Shown piece after piece: positions 36,862 through 48,800 of a stretch of 64,000 nucleotides of DNA. A program made the translations under genes and the position numbers. Every line of letters starts with the position of its first letter. Position 1 is the stretch's first letter. Origin of the DNA: Plecoglossus altivelis (lineage: Eukaryota; Chordata; Actinopteri; Osmeriformes; Plecoglossidae); the NCBI GenBank assembly GCA_036571765.1, contig BROE01000019.1:7296930-7360929 (forward strand). Reading direction: 5' to 3'. The notes below the pieces were generated by a model. It was not told the origin of the DNA and made no database searches. It was given only the letters and a program-made list of their open reading frames with translations.

Positions 36862-38261
36862 ATGGGCAACACACCATCACGGAAAGGCTATGAAAAGCAA
36901 CCAGAGAAAACCACGCTGTTCAAGAAGGAGCCGACGGGAATAACTTACAGAATCCCAGCTCTCATCTACTTGAAAGACACACAAACATACCTCGCCTTTG
37001 CAGAGAAGCGGAGCTCTCCATCAGACAGCGATGCTAAAATTCTTGTTATGAGGAGAGGGACTCGTCAAAATGGATCCATTCAGGTGATTATCCGAAAAGT
37101 GAAACGTGATGCCATTATGCCATAATGTCCAAGATTATATCCATCCATGCTTTGGTTGCATTTGGAGAGAAAAAAAACTCGAGTGAATGTATCACAATTA
37201 AAACTGCTTGTTAGTTTCTTACCTATTAACACTTGTTTGATGTTTAAACCTAGTGGTCCCCATCTCAAGAGGTGACGTCAGCATTCTTACCAGAGCACCG
37301 CACCATGAACCCCTGTCCTGTCTTCGAGAAGAACACTCAAACTCTGTTCCTGTTCTTCATCTGTATCCTGAGCAATACCCCCGAGCACCGTCAGATAATC
37401 ACTGGCAGGAACAAAGCCCGTCTCTGCTACGTCACCAGCACCGACGACGGCCAGACCTGGAGCCAGGCCAAGGACCTGACGGAGAGTGTGATTGGCAAAA
37501 GCGTCCGAAGATGGGCTACGTTCGCCGTCGGTCCCGGACACGGCGTTCAGCTGGAGAGCGGCAGGTTGATCATCCCAGCCTACGCCTACTACGTCCCTTT
37601 CAAATGCTTCTCCTTCCCTATACCGTTCACGGTACAGCCCCACGCGCTCTCCATACACAGCGACGACTTTGGCCAGACTTGGAGGATGGGCAAGATGCTT
37701 CAGCGGAAGTCGTGTGAGTGTGAGATGGCGGAGATCATAGACCACGAGGGCAGGAGTCACCTCTACTGCAACGCCCGGAACACGCACGGTCACAGAGTGG
37801 AGGCTCTGAGCGAGAGCAGCGGAGCTTACTTTGACAAGCCCCGATTGGCTCCCAAGCTAGTGGAACCGCGCCACGGTTGCCAAGGAAGCGTCGTTGGCTT
37901 CCCCGCTCCGGAATTCGTACCCAACGACGAGGCGGACAGCATAGGAGGCACCGCGTCCCCTCTGTCCCCGGACACCCAAACGTGGCTGCTCTTCTCCCAC
38001 CCTACCAGCAAGACGAGCAGGAGAGACATGGGGGTGTACCTGAACCGCTCCCCCCTGCACTCCTCGGGGTGGGACCAGCCCTGGGTCATCCACAGTGGCC
38101 CCAGCGGCTACTCCGACCTGGCTTACAGCGACGACGTGGAGCACTTCGCCTGCCTGATGGAGTGCGGGAAGGAGAGCGAACTTGAACAGATCGCCTTTGT
38201 GTCTTTTAACCTAAGCGATGTCATGCAGACCGTTGACAAGAAAGAAAAGAAAGAGCTGTAA
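36862..38261 (+). CDS. neu3: sialidase-3, membrane-associated ganglioside sialidase
   Basis: Exo-alpha-sialidase that removes sialic acid from gangliosides at membranes. Two exons, 36862-37083 and 37254-38261 (409 aa; human NEU3 about 428). The start is the second in-frame ATG, in the good context ACCATGG, giving MGNTPSRKG, an N-myristoylation-type N-terminus. The sialidase signature YRIP is at residues 29-32, followed by AFAEKRSS. Asp-box motifs are STDDGQTW and SDDFGQTW. Other conserved blocks are HRTMNPCPVFE, WATFAVGPGHG, RLIIPAYAYY, GCQGSVV, WLLFSHPTS and GYSDLA. An upstream ATG at 36826 would add 12 residues and bury the Gly. The large second exon and single intron match the NEU family layout. 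It is divergent to xrra1 and convergent with wdr73. Confidence 0.95.
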
Positions 38262-39818
38262 ATGGTCGGCGGTTGTATTCCAATAGTGGTGAACACTTGT
38301 TTTATCCCCACCTCCTTTTTGTCCTTGATCTGAAATCAGACTAGCTGGGAGTTATGAACCTACAATATGATCTGAATCCTTCTATTCGTACTGTGTGTGT
38401 GTGTGTGTGTGTCTTAAAGCAGATAAAGCATGATTGTTTTATAAATATACAGTAGTTTTTTACCACATCACTGATTCTACAACCTGTGACAGAGCTATGT
38501 AACATAATCATAGTGGAAGTACATGTGATTACAGAATGACATTGGACTACACTGCATGAGGTCCCTGAAGGGCAACCTTCTACCTGTGATTTGTCTCGTT
38601 GTTGTTTTTTAAAAAGCTGTGCATATGTATATCTCTCAATGCCATTTTAGAAATGTAAGATAACCTTTGCGTGGATCGGAGTAATTGCAATTGCATTCTA
38701 GCCAATCACAGTGCAAGTTGGATCTATTACCTCATAACTAAATCAGCTCTCCCTAAATGTGACAGCGTAGAAGGTCTTGGGGATCAATTGTGAGATGGGA
38801 TTCACAGCTTCATTTCTCATACTTATCAAACGGGCAGTGAAAAGAAATGAGTCTATTTTACCTCTCATGCTATAGCCAGACTAGAAATATCTCTGAGACT
38901 GCTCCCATTATGGTTTTCATCATTCCATTTCAATGAATTCATTCTCTTATATCGCATGGGTTTCTCGATGGCCTGATGGTTGTGCCACAACACTGACATT
39001 CCATTTCTGACTATTGGCACATTATTTGGCACTGTTTACAATGTATCACTGTGAATGCTTTTTAACTTCATTTTTGGAAAATATTTGACAGGCTTTTTGT
39101 TGCATCCACTGGAATCAGAAGTACATGTTTTCTATCAGGGGTAGTTAACACTTTTGCATAACAGTACTCACCTGAGTGGATGGCTGTGGAATATTTGACT
39201 ACAGGCTTCTTTTTAAAACACGTGCCATATTTATACAGTGTTCCATCCCAATGTCACCACCTTCTCATTGAATTCGGTTGTGTCAACTACCTCCACATTC
39301 CCATTGTTGCCTGGCGCCTTGGAAATCCAACAAGCTGAAAAGCATCATCTTACTTTGACAACCCCAGTCATGTGCCTGTAGAGTAAAAACTTGTTACTTG
39401 TTACCTTCTATAAAAAGGCATGCCCAACCATGTATTTTTGAGAAAGCAAATAAAACAATTATCCAAAGCTATGTTGTCATTTTCATATATATTTTTTTTA
39501 TAAAACACTTATTTTTGCAGCAATAAGGTTACACAGCGTCCAGTATGTTACAGACTCATATAAAGTACAAAAATAATTGCTAATCACATTGTAAACATTC
39601 TGACAGAAACCTAGACCTCCCTCTATCAGACAAGTCGAATGAAACAAATGTCAAAAAAATATCCAAATATTTTGTGCTGCGGTATCAAGGTTTTTAACAG
39701 TTGCTTCCTTTTGTTTTCATTTATAAAATGAGACGCAGACTGATAGAATTGAGATGTCTCAACAGAGAAACATGTTCCGATTCTCCAAAACGATCCCTTG
39801 AAAATACAAAATAAAAAA
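38262..39818. other. neu3 and wdr73 3' untranslated regions (tail-to-tail)
   Basis: No coding exon. The neu3 3' UTR probably runs to the AATAAA at 39449-39454. A (GT)n run lies at 38392-38412. The remainder to 39818 is the 3' end of wdr73 on the minus strand. Confidence 0.6.
39449..39454 (+). other. neu3: poly(A) signal AATAAA, neu3
   Basis: AATAAA about 1.2 kb after the neu3 stop, in AT-rich sequence with a T-rich stretch just downstream. Confidence 0.6.
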
Positions 39819-41859
39819 TCAAGGTGCGTTGTCCGCTGTACTGTTGACCCAGTCCCACACGTGCATGGAGCCATCGGCAGCAGCAGAGAGGACTGTCTGA
39901 GGTCGACTGGGATGCCATATGTGAGAGGTGACCAGAGGAAGGCTGGTGCCGGGATGAGACGCGCATGACATCACGTGGCCCTTGTGCACAAAGAGGGGCT
40001 TGGGTTCCCTGGACTCGGGTCCCCAAGCGGACGTGTCGTAGATCTCCACCAGTCCGTTAAAACCTGGAACGATGAGATTAGAATGACTGTCGGAAGGTTC
40101 ATCTGGTATCAAAAGCGCTCCTTCGCGGAAGTGACCGTTTTACAATACCTGAAACAGAGAGACAGTCGTCCAAAGTAGGTGCCCACGACACGTTCATAAA
40201 ATCGTGACTGGGAATGTTTCTCTGGATATGGAGTTGGGCCTGACCCACGCAGGTTCTAAGGTCTCGTAGGTCGGACAGCATGACCTGGCCGGATGAGGAC
40301 AGCCGTGCGACCCTACAGCAGCCATGCTCTGGCAAGGACCAGCCTGAGGGGGCAGCCATGCACCAGTGCTCCGACTCTCCCCCCTCTGCTGGTGTGGTCG
40401 AAGGGGCTGTAGGTGTCCTTGTGTCCCCCACAAACAGCTCCCCAGCACAGGTACAAGCCAGAAAAACACTGCCAGTCACAAACTGTAGGGAGCTTAACAC
40501 ATCTGGGATGTCTTTACCTACAGGGGAAAAAGAGGAGGGATGAAGAATAGGACGTTACGTCTCTTCCTACATCATTGAACGGACAGTAGGGGCTCTTCCC
40601 ACAAGGCTGTGCGTTCTCTCACCCACAGAGTAGAGAGTGCTTCCAGACGTCAGGTCAGTCAGCTGAAGGTCGCAGATCTGAGATCCGTGAAGAACGTGGA
40701 GGTCTCCTGTTAACCCAGGTGCGATCTTGCTGCCGCTCTGTGACACGTGTTTGGGCTGGATGCATGCAGTGCTCTTGATGACATCTATCATTCAACAGGG
40801 CAAATGACAGGGCCACGCCGAGTTGTGAATCAAACCACTCCTTGTGTTGATTACTGTAGTAAGTGTAGACAACGCAACATGAAACTGAGGGAGGTATCAC
40901 CTGAGTCATCACCCCCTACATCCCACACCTGGAGTTTGTTGCTCAGACCATCATTGGTTACCACACACCTTGGAGGGAGAGATCACAACATTGCAGCAAT
41001 TATTCAATGGCAATGGTTGCCGAGTTGACTATTTAAGGCATTCTGGCACTAGTTGGATCGAAGCACTAATATGCAGTTTTGGAATTCCTCCAGTAATGCA
41101 AAATAAGTATTTCTGCATGGACACCTGTACCTTGTTCCTTGAATGTGTTTAAGGCAATGAACCGGTCCACTTGTGAAACCTCCATGGACCACTTTAAAAT
41201 CTCGCTCTGCACAAAGACCCTACAGACACAGAAAAAGCTATCGTCAGTGGCATTCCCAAGTATCCCTTTTCAAAGATTTGATTTAATATAATAACATTTT
41301 ATTCAAAGTGAATACCTTATTGTCATCAGCAAACAGTTTTAGGGGAAGAAGAAGTTCTAGAATTTCATTCTTGGTATTGGAATTGTATCCAGCGATACAT
41401 ATAGCTGCGGAGACAAAGTTTATTGGAAAAACTTCCGGTTGATGAAAAAAAAGTATTATTTTGCGAAAATGATTTTAACTCACTTTTTCCTGCGGTCCAT
41501 TCAATAACTCTAGTTGGATGTTCAAGATAATACACATGCAGGTCCTTGTACCTGAAAAGTAGAATGAGACGTATGGCATAGAAAGTTGTAGAAACGAAAT
41601 ATAAACTGTTGTCCTGATCGTTCAGCGACTATTAAACATTTTATTGAACAACATGACCTCTGGTTTGTTGAATATACTTCAGTGTTTCAGTTTCTGTCAA
41701 TTTCATGCAGACTAAACACATAAAACAGAATCTCAGCGCAAATCCAAGAGCTATTTGAAGATGTAAGATTAAACCGACAAAAAAATCTTACGTTTTTATA
41801 GACTCGATAAACCACTCGTCAGGAGTTTCATCAAAGGCTGCATCATCTACTTCATTCAT
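39819..41859 (-). CDS. wdr73: WD repeat-containing protein 73
   Basis: WD40 protein; human WDR73 loss causes Galloway-Mowat syndrome, and the protein has been linked to microtubules and to Integrator complex function. Exons in order of transcription: 41859-41792, 41551-41484, 41404-41316, 41219-41131, 40968-40901, 40784-40623, 40517-40149, 40063-39819 (385 aa; human 378). Family-specific blocks: DEWFIESIKTYKDLHVYYLE, TRVIEWTAGK, ICIAGYNS.TKNEILELLLPL, AERDFKVVHGGFT, KLQVWDVGGDDSDVIK, VLHGSQICDLQLTDL, VSWAPTLDDCLSVSG and the final blade THIWHPSRPQTVLSA-type, ending HVWDWV. Two ATGs lie four codons from each other's register start; the upstream one is chosen. All exon phases close. Confidence 0.94.
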
Positions 41860-43758
41860 TGTAGACGGCTAAGCGTGGCTACTGCTCAACATCGCCAGTC
41901 CACAGTAGAGGCACGTTGTTGTTTACTAGTTGGGAATGTCGTGGAAGTAGGACTATCGCCATCTAGCGCAGTGGAGGAAACATCATGTAATGTCAGGTGA
42001 TGAACTTCTCTGCACAGAATTCACCGCCTCCTAAATATATTTATAGGTCTGTTTATTGTTATTTTAAAACAATATGATCTCGTGTTTGACGGCCCATTGT
42101 TACATTTTCAGTTTAAAATTGCATTCATAGCGCAATTTACTCATTATCATCCATTTTTGATTTTTGTTCAACAGTTTTCACATTATGTAAGATGTAACTC
42201 GTCCAACCTGCCCTCCCCATGTCCCCAATCAGTAGATAGGAACAGCTGCAGTGAGCCCCGTGATATAACTGGGAAGATAGCGAGCCTCATGTAAACAGAT
42301 TTGTGGGGTTTTACTCCATTGTGGTCGTGTCACGCTGTGCTGACTGAATAGCAGAAGTACAAAAGATAGAGTGATAACCAGACCACAATGCAGGGCACAA
42401 TGCAATGGCCCATGTTTACGGATAGCATCCCAGCTTTTAACCTCTATCGCACCAGTCCGATCACAAGTCATCTCCAGACTTCAGAAAACGCTGGTGTCTA
42501 ATATGTTTATTTCGTGTGTTATGTTTTGACTGTTGTGTGCGTCTGCTGAGGTCTATTGCATCCTTTTGCCATTGGAAGGGATTTTTCACGATGGATCTGG
42601 TGATATTTGTGATCCTGCTGTTGATTAGATCAGAGACCCGAGACAAAAAATGTGAAGATCAGAATATCAAACTATTTATTAGACAATTTGAGTTTGATAT
42701 GCTAATGTAAACTATTCATATCACGAGTTGCAGACGAGTGTGGGATAAACAATGTAATCTGTGCTTCAATGATGGAGTCGATGGCTGTATGACGTAGTTT
42801 GAATATGCCGGACATAGCTACCCAGACATGGAGACATGGGTTGACGTCAACATGAACATGAGTTAAAGCGCTTCATTCACAAAAGCACCATTCCACAACA
42901 ACTATTTGGATCAGTCACTTGACTGGTATTGTGTGGTAGCTATACAATACTGGGCAAAGCATACTTGCAATAACTTAACTCTCTGTCACTGAGCGCTCGG
43001 TTATGTACCATAATTGGCTGAAAGTAAGCCCAGGTGAGGATAATAGACTAGCTCAAACAACAGAGAGCTGAATACTAGTGTTGATTCACTTATATCACTA
43101 TCCAAAAAAAAGGTTCATCATGTTCGCTGTCTTCTGGATCAGTTGATGGTCTCTTTCATCATTACCAACACAGTCAATCAACACGTGTGGAATCAATCAT
43201 TAGACACTTCATTAATGCTCTGTATACGATTTTATTAACGACTGAAATGAACAACACCATAAATGACATAGAAATTGCAAACACTAACAATACGTGTATT
43301 GTTAATAATATATGTTCGATCATTCATTTCCAAAGCTGAAAACATTCGTATAAAAACAACTCAAGATACTGTCTTGTTCAAATCGATACACTTTTGATCA
43401 TTCAATTAATGCCCACAGCTTAGAGTACTTCATTATGAATCAAAACAATATTTATGTCCGATGGAAATGAACATTTGGGAATTTACCTGAACCATAAATT
43501 GTAACTAAAGGTGTCTTTTTTGCTTGTCTACGTACAGATACTGACATTCAGCATGCAGCTAATTGGATTGAACATGTCATGTGTAGCCAGAATTCAAAAG
43601 ATTCAGGAATAAATAGGTCCTTTCTCAAGGTCATCTCATGGTCTTCAACTACTGGTTAACTAAGCCGGAGCCACACCCCCCACCCCCACCCCCACCTCAC
43701 TCAGCAAAGCATCGATCCTCAGTCCGTGAAGTTCCACCAGTAGCCTTGTCTGTAACTA
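41860..43758. other. intergenic wdr73-defensin
   Basis: No recognised gene. The only item of note is a 39-codon plus-strand open frame at 42591-42710 whose first 16 residues look like a secretion signal. Confidence 0.45.
42591..42710 (+). other. small ORF with signal-peptide-like start, unassigned
   Basis: 39 codons beginning MDLVIFVILLLIRSETRDKK, then a short charged tail and a stop. The hydrophobic start resembles a signal peptide or first exon of a small secreted protein, but there is no conserved downstream exon, no promoter and no homologue I know. It may be chance in AT-rich DNA. Confidence 0.12.
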
Positions 43759-44346
43759 CTAAAACCGCATCGCACAGCATCTGCCAAGGATGAAGAAAAC
43801 AGAATGGGGGTTTGGTCTGGCAAGTTGAAGAACTTCAACTTTTGGTAGTGAGAGCATAAAGTTTCAATATCGTTGGACATCAACCATACAGAGTTCTGTA
43901 CTGACCTTTGGTTCAACAGATGAGTCACTTAGATACAGACGTATACCTCTCGTCATGTATCTACCTCATATCGTGTGTTTACCTGTATCTGCGTGGGCAA
44001 CCGTGGTGGCCAACGATATACTCTTGGGCATAGCAGAAACGCCTGCAGAGTCCCCTGTAGCCACACGTCCAGTACTGCATCTCTGCATCCTCAGCTAGAG
44101 CACATTAGGAAACCCTCACAGTAAGGAGAGAAATCAACACTTTCATCCACCTTATTTATGGGTAATTACACAATTAGGATCGGCATGACAGATGTCATGA
44201 CAGAAACCAGTTTGATAATACTGTAGTGACATGACATGAAGACCAGCAGCATCCCATCCAGTTAAAAGTGAAGGTATCTACTGCTTACCCTCAACAGAAG
44301 ACAGCATGAGGAACAGCACAAGGAAAACCAAGCCTAATCTCTTCAT
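43759..44346 (-). CDS. beta-defensin, fish type
   Basis: Secreted cationic antimicrobial peptide of innate immunity. Exons in order of transcription: 44346-44289, 44094-43983, 43780-43759, encoding 63 aa. Exon 1 encodes the signal peptide MKRLGLVFLVLFLMLSSVEA. Exon 2 encodes a short acidic propiece and most of the mature peptide (YWTCGYRGLCRRFCYAQEY, then GHHGCPRRYR). Exon 3 supplies CCAMRF and the stop. The six cysteines are spaced C-x5-C-x3-C-x11-C-x5-CC, the beta-defensin pattern of teleosts, and three exons is the usual fish gene structure. Mature charge is positive from the Arg cluster. It is probably an orthologue of the zebrafish defbl1 type; I leave the symbol blank because paralogue assignment needs a tree. 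Confidence 0.92.
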
Positions 44347-44397
44347 GGTTTGGTATCACCAACTTCTCAGACAGTGCTGTTGCCAGGGCCGGTGTTG

Positions 44398-44405
44398 TAT
44401 TTATA
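44398..44405 (-). promoter_or_regulatory. TATA box of the beta-defensin gene
   Basis: TATAAATA on the minus strand (TATTTATA on plus), 52 bases upstream of the start codon. That predicts a transcription start near 44370 and a short 5' UTR, typical of an inducible or tissue-specific promoter and unlike the TATA-less neighbours. Confidence 0.65.
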
Positions 44406-45822
44406 CAGCGTTTCACCCAAGTGGGAGGAGTCAGACAGGCACTGTTTGGATCACAGCACAGGACTGTCATTCCATGACAGAGGTATCTCTGGGGATGAAA
44501 GTGTACTGGAGCAGATCTCCTTTTGTCACATATTTCAGCGTGTAAAGTGTTAATGAGGATCTCACTACTTTGTAGTTGACAAAGAGTTTGAGCAAAACTG
44601 TTATTTGTTGTTCAACCTGACTGTGGCCAACATAAAAGTCCTCTCACTTCACTGAGAAATACTAGTTTACAGAGGAACATTTGGGTAGCCTATTTGGTCC
44701 GCCTTTTCAAACTGTTTACAAAAACGTACGTAAACCTCTTTGACTGGACACCTGTAGCACAACCCAAGTGACTCAGAAGAAGGATCACAACCTTCACCAG
44801 TTAGCACTGCCCAGAGTAAGGCCTCGTAGTCAGATCCCACTATGTGTTGAAGCACAACTTCACCTTTTTGATTGAGATGCAGTCTATCATTCGAGCCAGC
44901 TACCTGTTTCTTGGCACTGCGTGTCAGCGCTGCTCTTTCAGTGCACTGCTCTGCACAGGTTTGAAACTGGCTGCGGTTAATGAGATACTGCTGATGCTGT
45001 CAAACTGCAATCAAACTACACACAAAACAGAGCTCTGATGATGCAGGCGCTGTTGTGACTTGAACAATAGAAACTATGTCCAAATTGCGCCACCTTGTGC
45101 CCTAGAGTTAAACAGATCAGTTATCTCACAGTTGTCAATGATTGAGCCCGCACGTCCCAGTTATAGTGACCAATGTGCAATGTGCAATTTGTTTTTGAAG
45201 GTTACGTCTTAAAATGAAGGGGCCACAAATAATTATAGAAACAATTCATTTATTTTTACATATTTTTAATAGAAGATGAAAAACACAGCCAATTCTTTCT
45301 TTAAACCTTTCAAATGTAAAAAATATATTTTTAATGATTTGTAGTCATCAGAATATGTGACCTCCCTGTTACGATGGCTGAAAATGCCCGGTGTGACAAG
45401 CTCTCACAGCGTCGCTGAGTTTCTGTATGGGTGTATCGGTGGCTTTTGTAAAGCATCATAAGTTACAAAGTGACGTTGCATTTCCTCATTCCAGTTGCGT
45501 GTGGCACTTCAACTCCACCTGTCTATTCAGGAAGTTTATTGTGCAGGTGTCTCGGTTTCTACTTCATCAATCTGGGATCAACAGAAACGGCAATTGAATT
45601 CGGGACGTCAACACTGATATTCGACCTACAATAGGTTTAAATAACATTGATGTGATAGTGTTCATTTTATCGAAAAACTCAAATCCAGCCTACCTGTGCG
45701 ACACCTGTCGCTGTCACCATCTGCACAGGACAATGGACCACGACTGACCCGACTGACAGAAACTGGTGGAAAGAACATTGTGAAGGCAGTGGAAATTATT
45801 TTGTCATCGTCTAATTTCTGAC
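44406..45822. other. intergenic defensin-st14 (divergent)
   Basis: No coding exon recognised. It contains the upstream regions of both the minus-strand defensin and the plus-strand st14, including the st14 5' UTR next to 45823. Confidence 0.5.
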
Positions 45823-48800
45823 ATGGATTCAATTGATTATGGAACAAAGTTTACTCCCGCGCAGGTAGACCTTCTCATTTCTACTAATCTCTACTTCTTT
45901 ATAAATAGCCTGATTTATCGTAGACCTTCCGAATGTAACTTGGTTTGTTTCGTTTCATATTCGCCAAAGATAGGCTATATTTAGTGTGTGTTGAGTCCTG
46001 TCACATTCACAAAATTTCAGAAATTCATGAATTTCTTAATTTGATAGGTAACGTGTATAAAACATAAAACTTGTTTTGGAATATAAAGAGTATTTTGTCT
46101 CCTTCCACCAGTAGTGTCCCCCTTATCAAACAAAGGAGGTCTTGATACTGATAAGGATCTCAAATGCTTCAGGTGACACCCCCCAAAAACGGAACGGTTT
46201 CATTTAACCCACTGCAACAGGGACATCATAAAGCTTTTCACACAAGCAATTGAAATAAAACCAGTAAATGTATTCCAAGAATGGTTATAGACAGTACATA
46301 CAGAGAAACCTCGCTGCATTCCTTGGCAACGTCATGACACTCAAATTGCCCTGTCACGCATTGAAGTCTTATATGAATGTTTGCTGACGCTTATAAAAAA
46401 AAGGGTCTGGATTTTTTTAAAGCCAAGAGAAGACATAATCTGGCATCTACGGTTTAAAATAGTGGAAAATAGAACAGTATCAAATGTGTTTCTTGGATTT
46501 GGAAATTATTCATACTTTTTTTTAAAAAGCTGGTTCATTTGAACTAGTTGCAAATGTGTCAATGGTTTCTGGAAAGCATCACACTAAGCACTGTCAAAGG
46601 CATTGTACAATCAGACAGACACCATCGCTCTGTTCCCTGTGCCAGGATGACGAGGGCGACACGTCCGTCCAGTTCCTGCCTGCCTCAGACTTCACAAAGA
46701 TGGAGAAAAAAAGAAGAAAACACAAGAAGAAGATAGGTTTAGGGATCGGCTTAGTAGTGCTGGCAGCAGTGATCGCCCTTACAACAGGACTGCTGGTTTG
46801 GCATTTTAACTGTGAGTAATCGATCACCGTAACAGTCTGAAGAGACTGAAAATCTTGTGTGAACTACATCTCCATACCTAATTTATTCCATTTATAGTGT
46901 ACATTTATAGTACTGATCACTCCCGTCCCTCTCTCCATCTTGCAGTGCGCAAAGATGTGAGAGAAAGAAAGGTTTATGTTGGCTCAATTAGTATCACCAA
47001 CCAGAGATTTGTGGACGACTATGAGGACTCCAACAGCACAGAGTTTCAAAACCTGGCCATGCAAGTGAACAGCAAGGTGAGACAGAAGATCAATCTGAAC
47101 TTAATGTTAGTGGCCTCAAGTACTTTAACTTGCTCCCTGGAGTAGGAAACATGTGTAATAAAGTGATTGCTGTTTCTGTAACATGTTTCCTGTGCATTAA
47201 TCACAGTATGCCTTATGTAAATGTGATGTTTTTCAGCTAAAGAATGTCTTCATGAAAATACCACTGCTGTCCAAATATTTTGTTGGATCAACAGTGCAAG
47301 ATTTCAGGTATTTCACCACTGCGAAACATATCAATGAATTCTGAATGTAACGATGATGACGATAAGGCTGATGATTCCTTTCCTGCCCCCCCCCCCCCCC
47401 CCCCCGCAGTGAGGATTATAGTGCGGACGGAGACAGTGTAATGGCATATTACCTGTCTGAGTTTGAGGTCCCCAAAGCACTTGAGGACGATGTGGACGAG
47501 GCTATTGGCTCTCTGGTGTTGATGGAGGGCGGACAGCAGGGTCGGATGGGTCGCAGGCCGGTCGGCTCGCTCAGCATGAACAATGTCGTTTCTGGAGGTA
47601 GAGAGCTACGATAGCTTGTTCAGGCCCAGTCATCAGTAGCCCTGTGCATCCCTAAGCATTAAGATGAAAACATCTGAAGCATGTCTTCTGTTTTGCAGCT
47701 GTCGACCCACGGATGACAAAGACAACATTCAATGGTAAAACGCATTACTGAGCCACGCTCTTTACTGTCGATCCTATGGCAGTTGTACTTTCTAGCTGTC
47801 TGTGGGAATAACTTTGCAGTGCCTTGCGGTGACCGAGGTGGTTTGTGTCCAACCTTTCAGACAAAATGAAATACTCTTATCACGCCAAAACTGATGAAAC
47901 AGGGACCCTCCAATCACCTGGCTTCCCTGACACTCCATATCCTGCCAACACCTTCACGCAGTGGAGACTGCGAGCAGACTCAGGTCACAGGGTCAGGGTG
48001 GTGTTTGATACCTTCAGCCTGGAGGAAGACTGCCAGAAAGACTTCATCAAAGTGTACGACTCACTGGTGCCCATTGAGCAACGTGTGTTGGCAGAGTGAG
48101 TACAGGACAGTGATGACATCCCACATTGTTTAATCTTTGTGTTTGAATAGTGAAACTGAAGTACTCAGATGAGAGAACCAGGCACTTCCGATGCTGGATC
48201 TTTGACTGTAGTTCGGCTTTAGTTCCCGTAATCACCTTGTTAATGACGTTTTTGATGTAAGCATCTGCTAAATGAATGAAATGTAAAACATGTTGGTTCC
48301 CGTGTACAGGAAGTGTGGTTATATGAACCCCAATGAGCTCCTCTCCTTCACTTCCTCTGGGAACGTTATGCTGTTGACACTGGTCACCAGCGAGAAGAAG
48401 AACTACCCTGGTTTTAGGGTCAGGTTCTTCCAGATTCCCTTAAAAGCAACAGGTACTGTAAGTCAGGTTCTGACAGGTCCTGCTGTCAGACAGTCACTGT
48501 ATATGCTATAGGAGCTATGGCTTTCATACGCTGTTGCTATAAACACTGTAAAAATGGTAGTAAAAACAACAGCACAGTGAATAGTGTTCCCTCTGGCTGA
48601 CTCACTTTGATTTGTGTTATCTTGCCTTCTGTAGAGTGCGGGGGGAAACTGTCAGGCCTTACGGGTACCTTCACATCACCAAGCTTCCCAGCCTATTACC
48701 CACCCCAGACTAAATGCATCTGGGACATCGAGGTTGGTAAACGTTGCTGTTTTCAAACCGTTTATTGTTGTTGCCTACTTTGCTCTGCGCAGCAATTAGA

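Noticed and set aside
37253..37793. Alternative-frame and antisense open frames over neu3 exon 2
   Set aside because: GC-rich codon usage of the sialidase exon keeps other frames open; only the frame with YRIP and Asp boxes is conserved.
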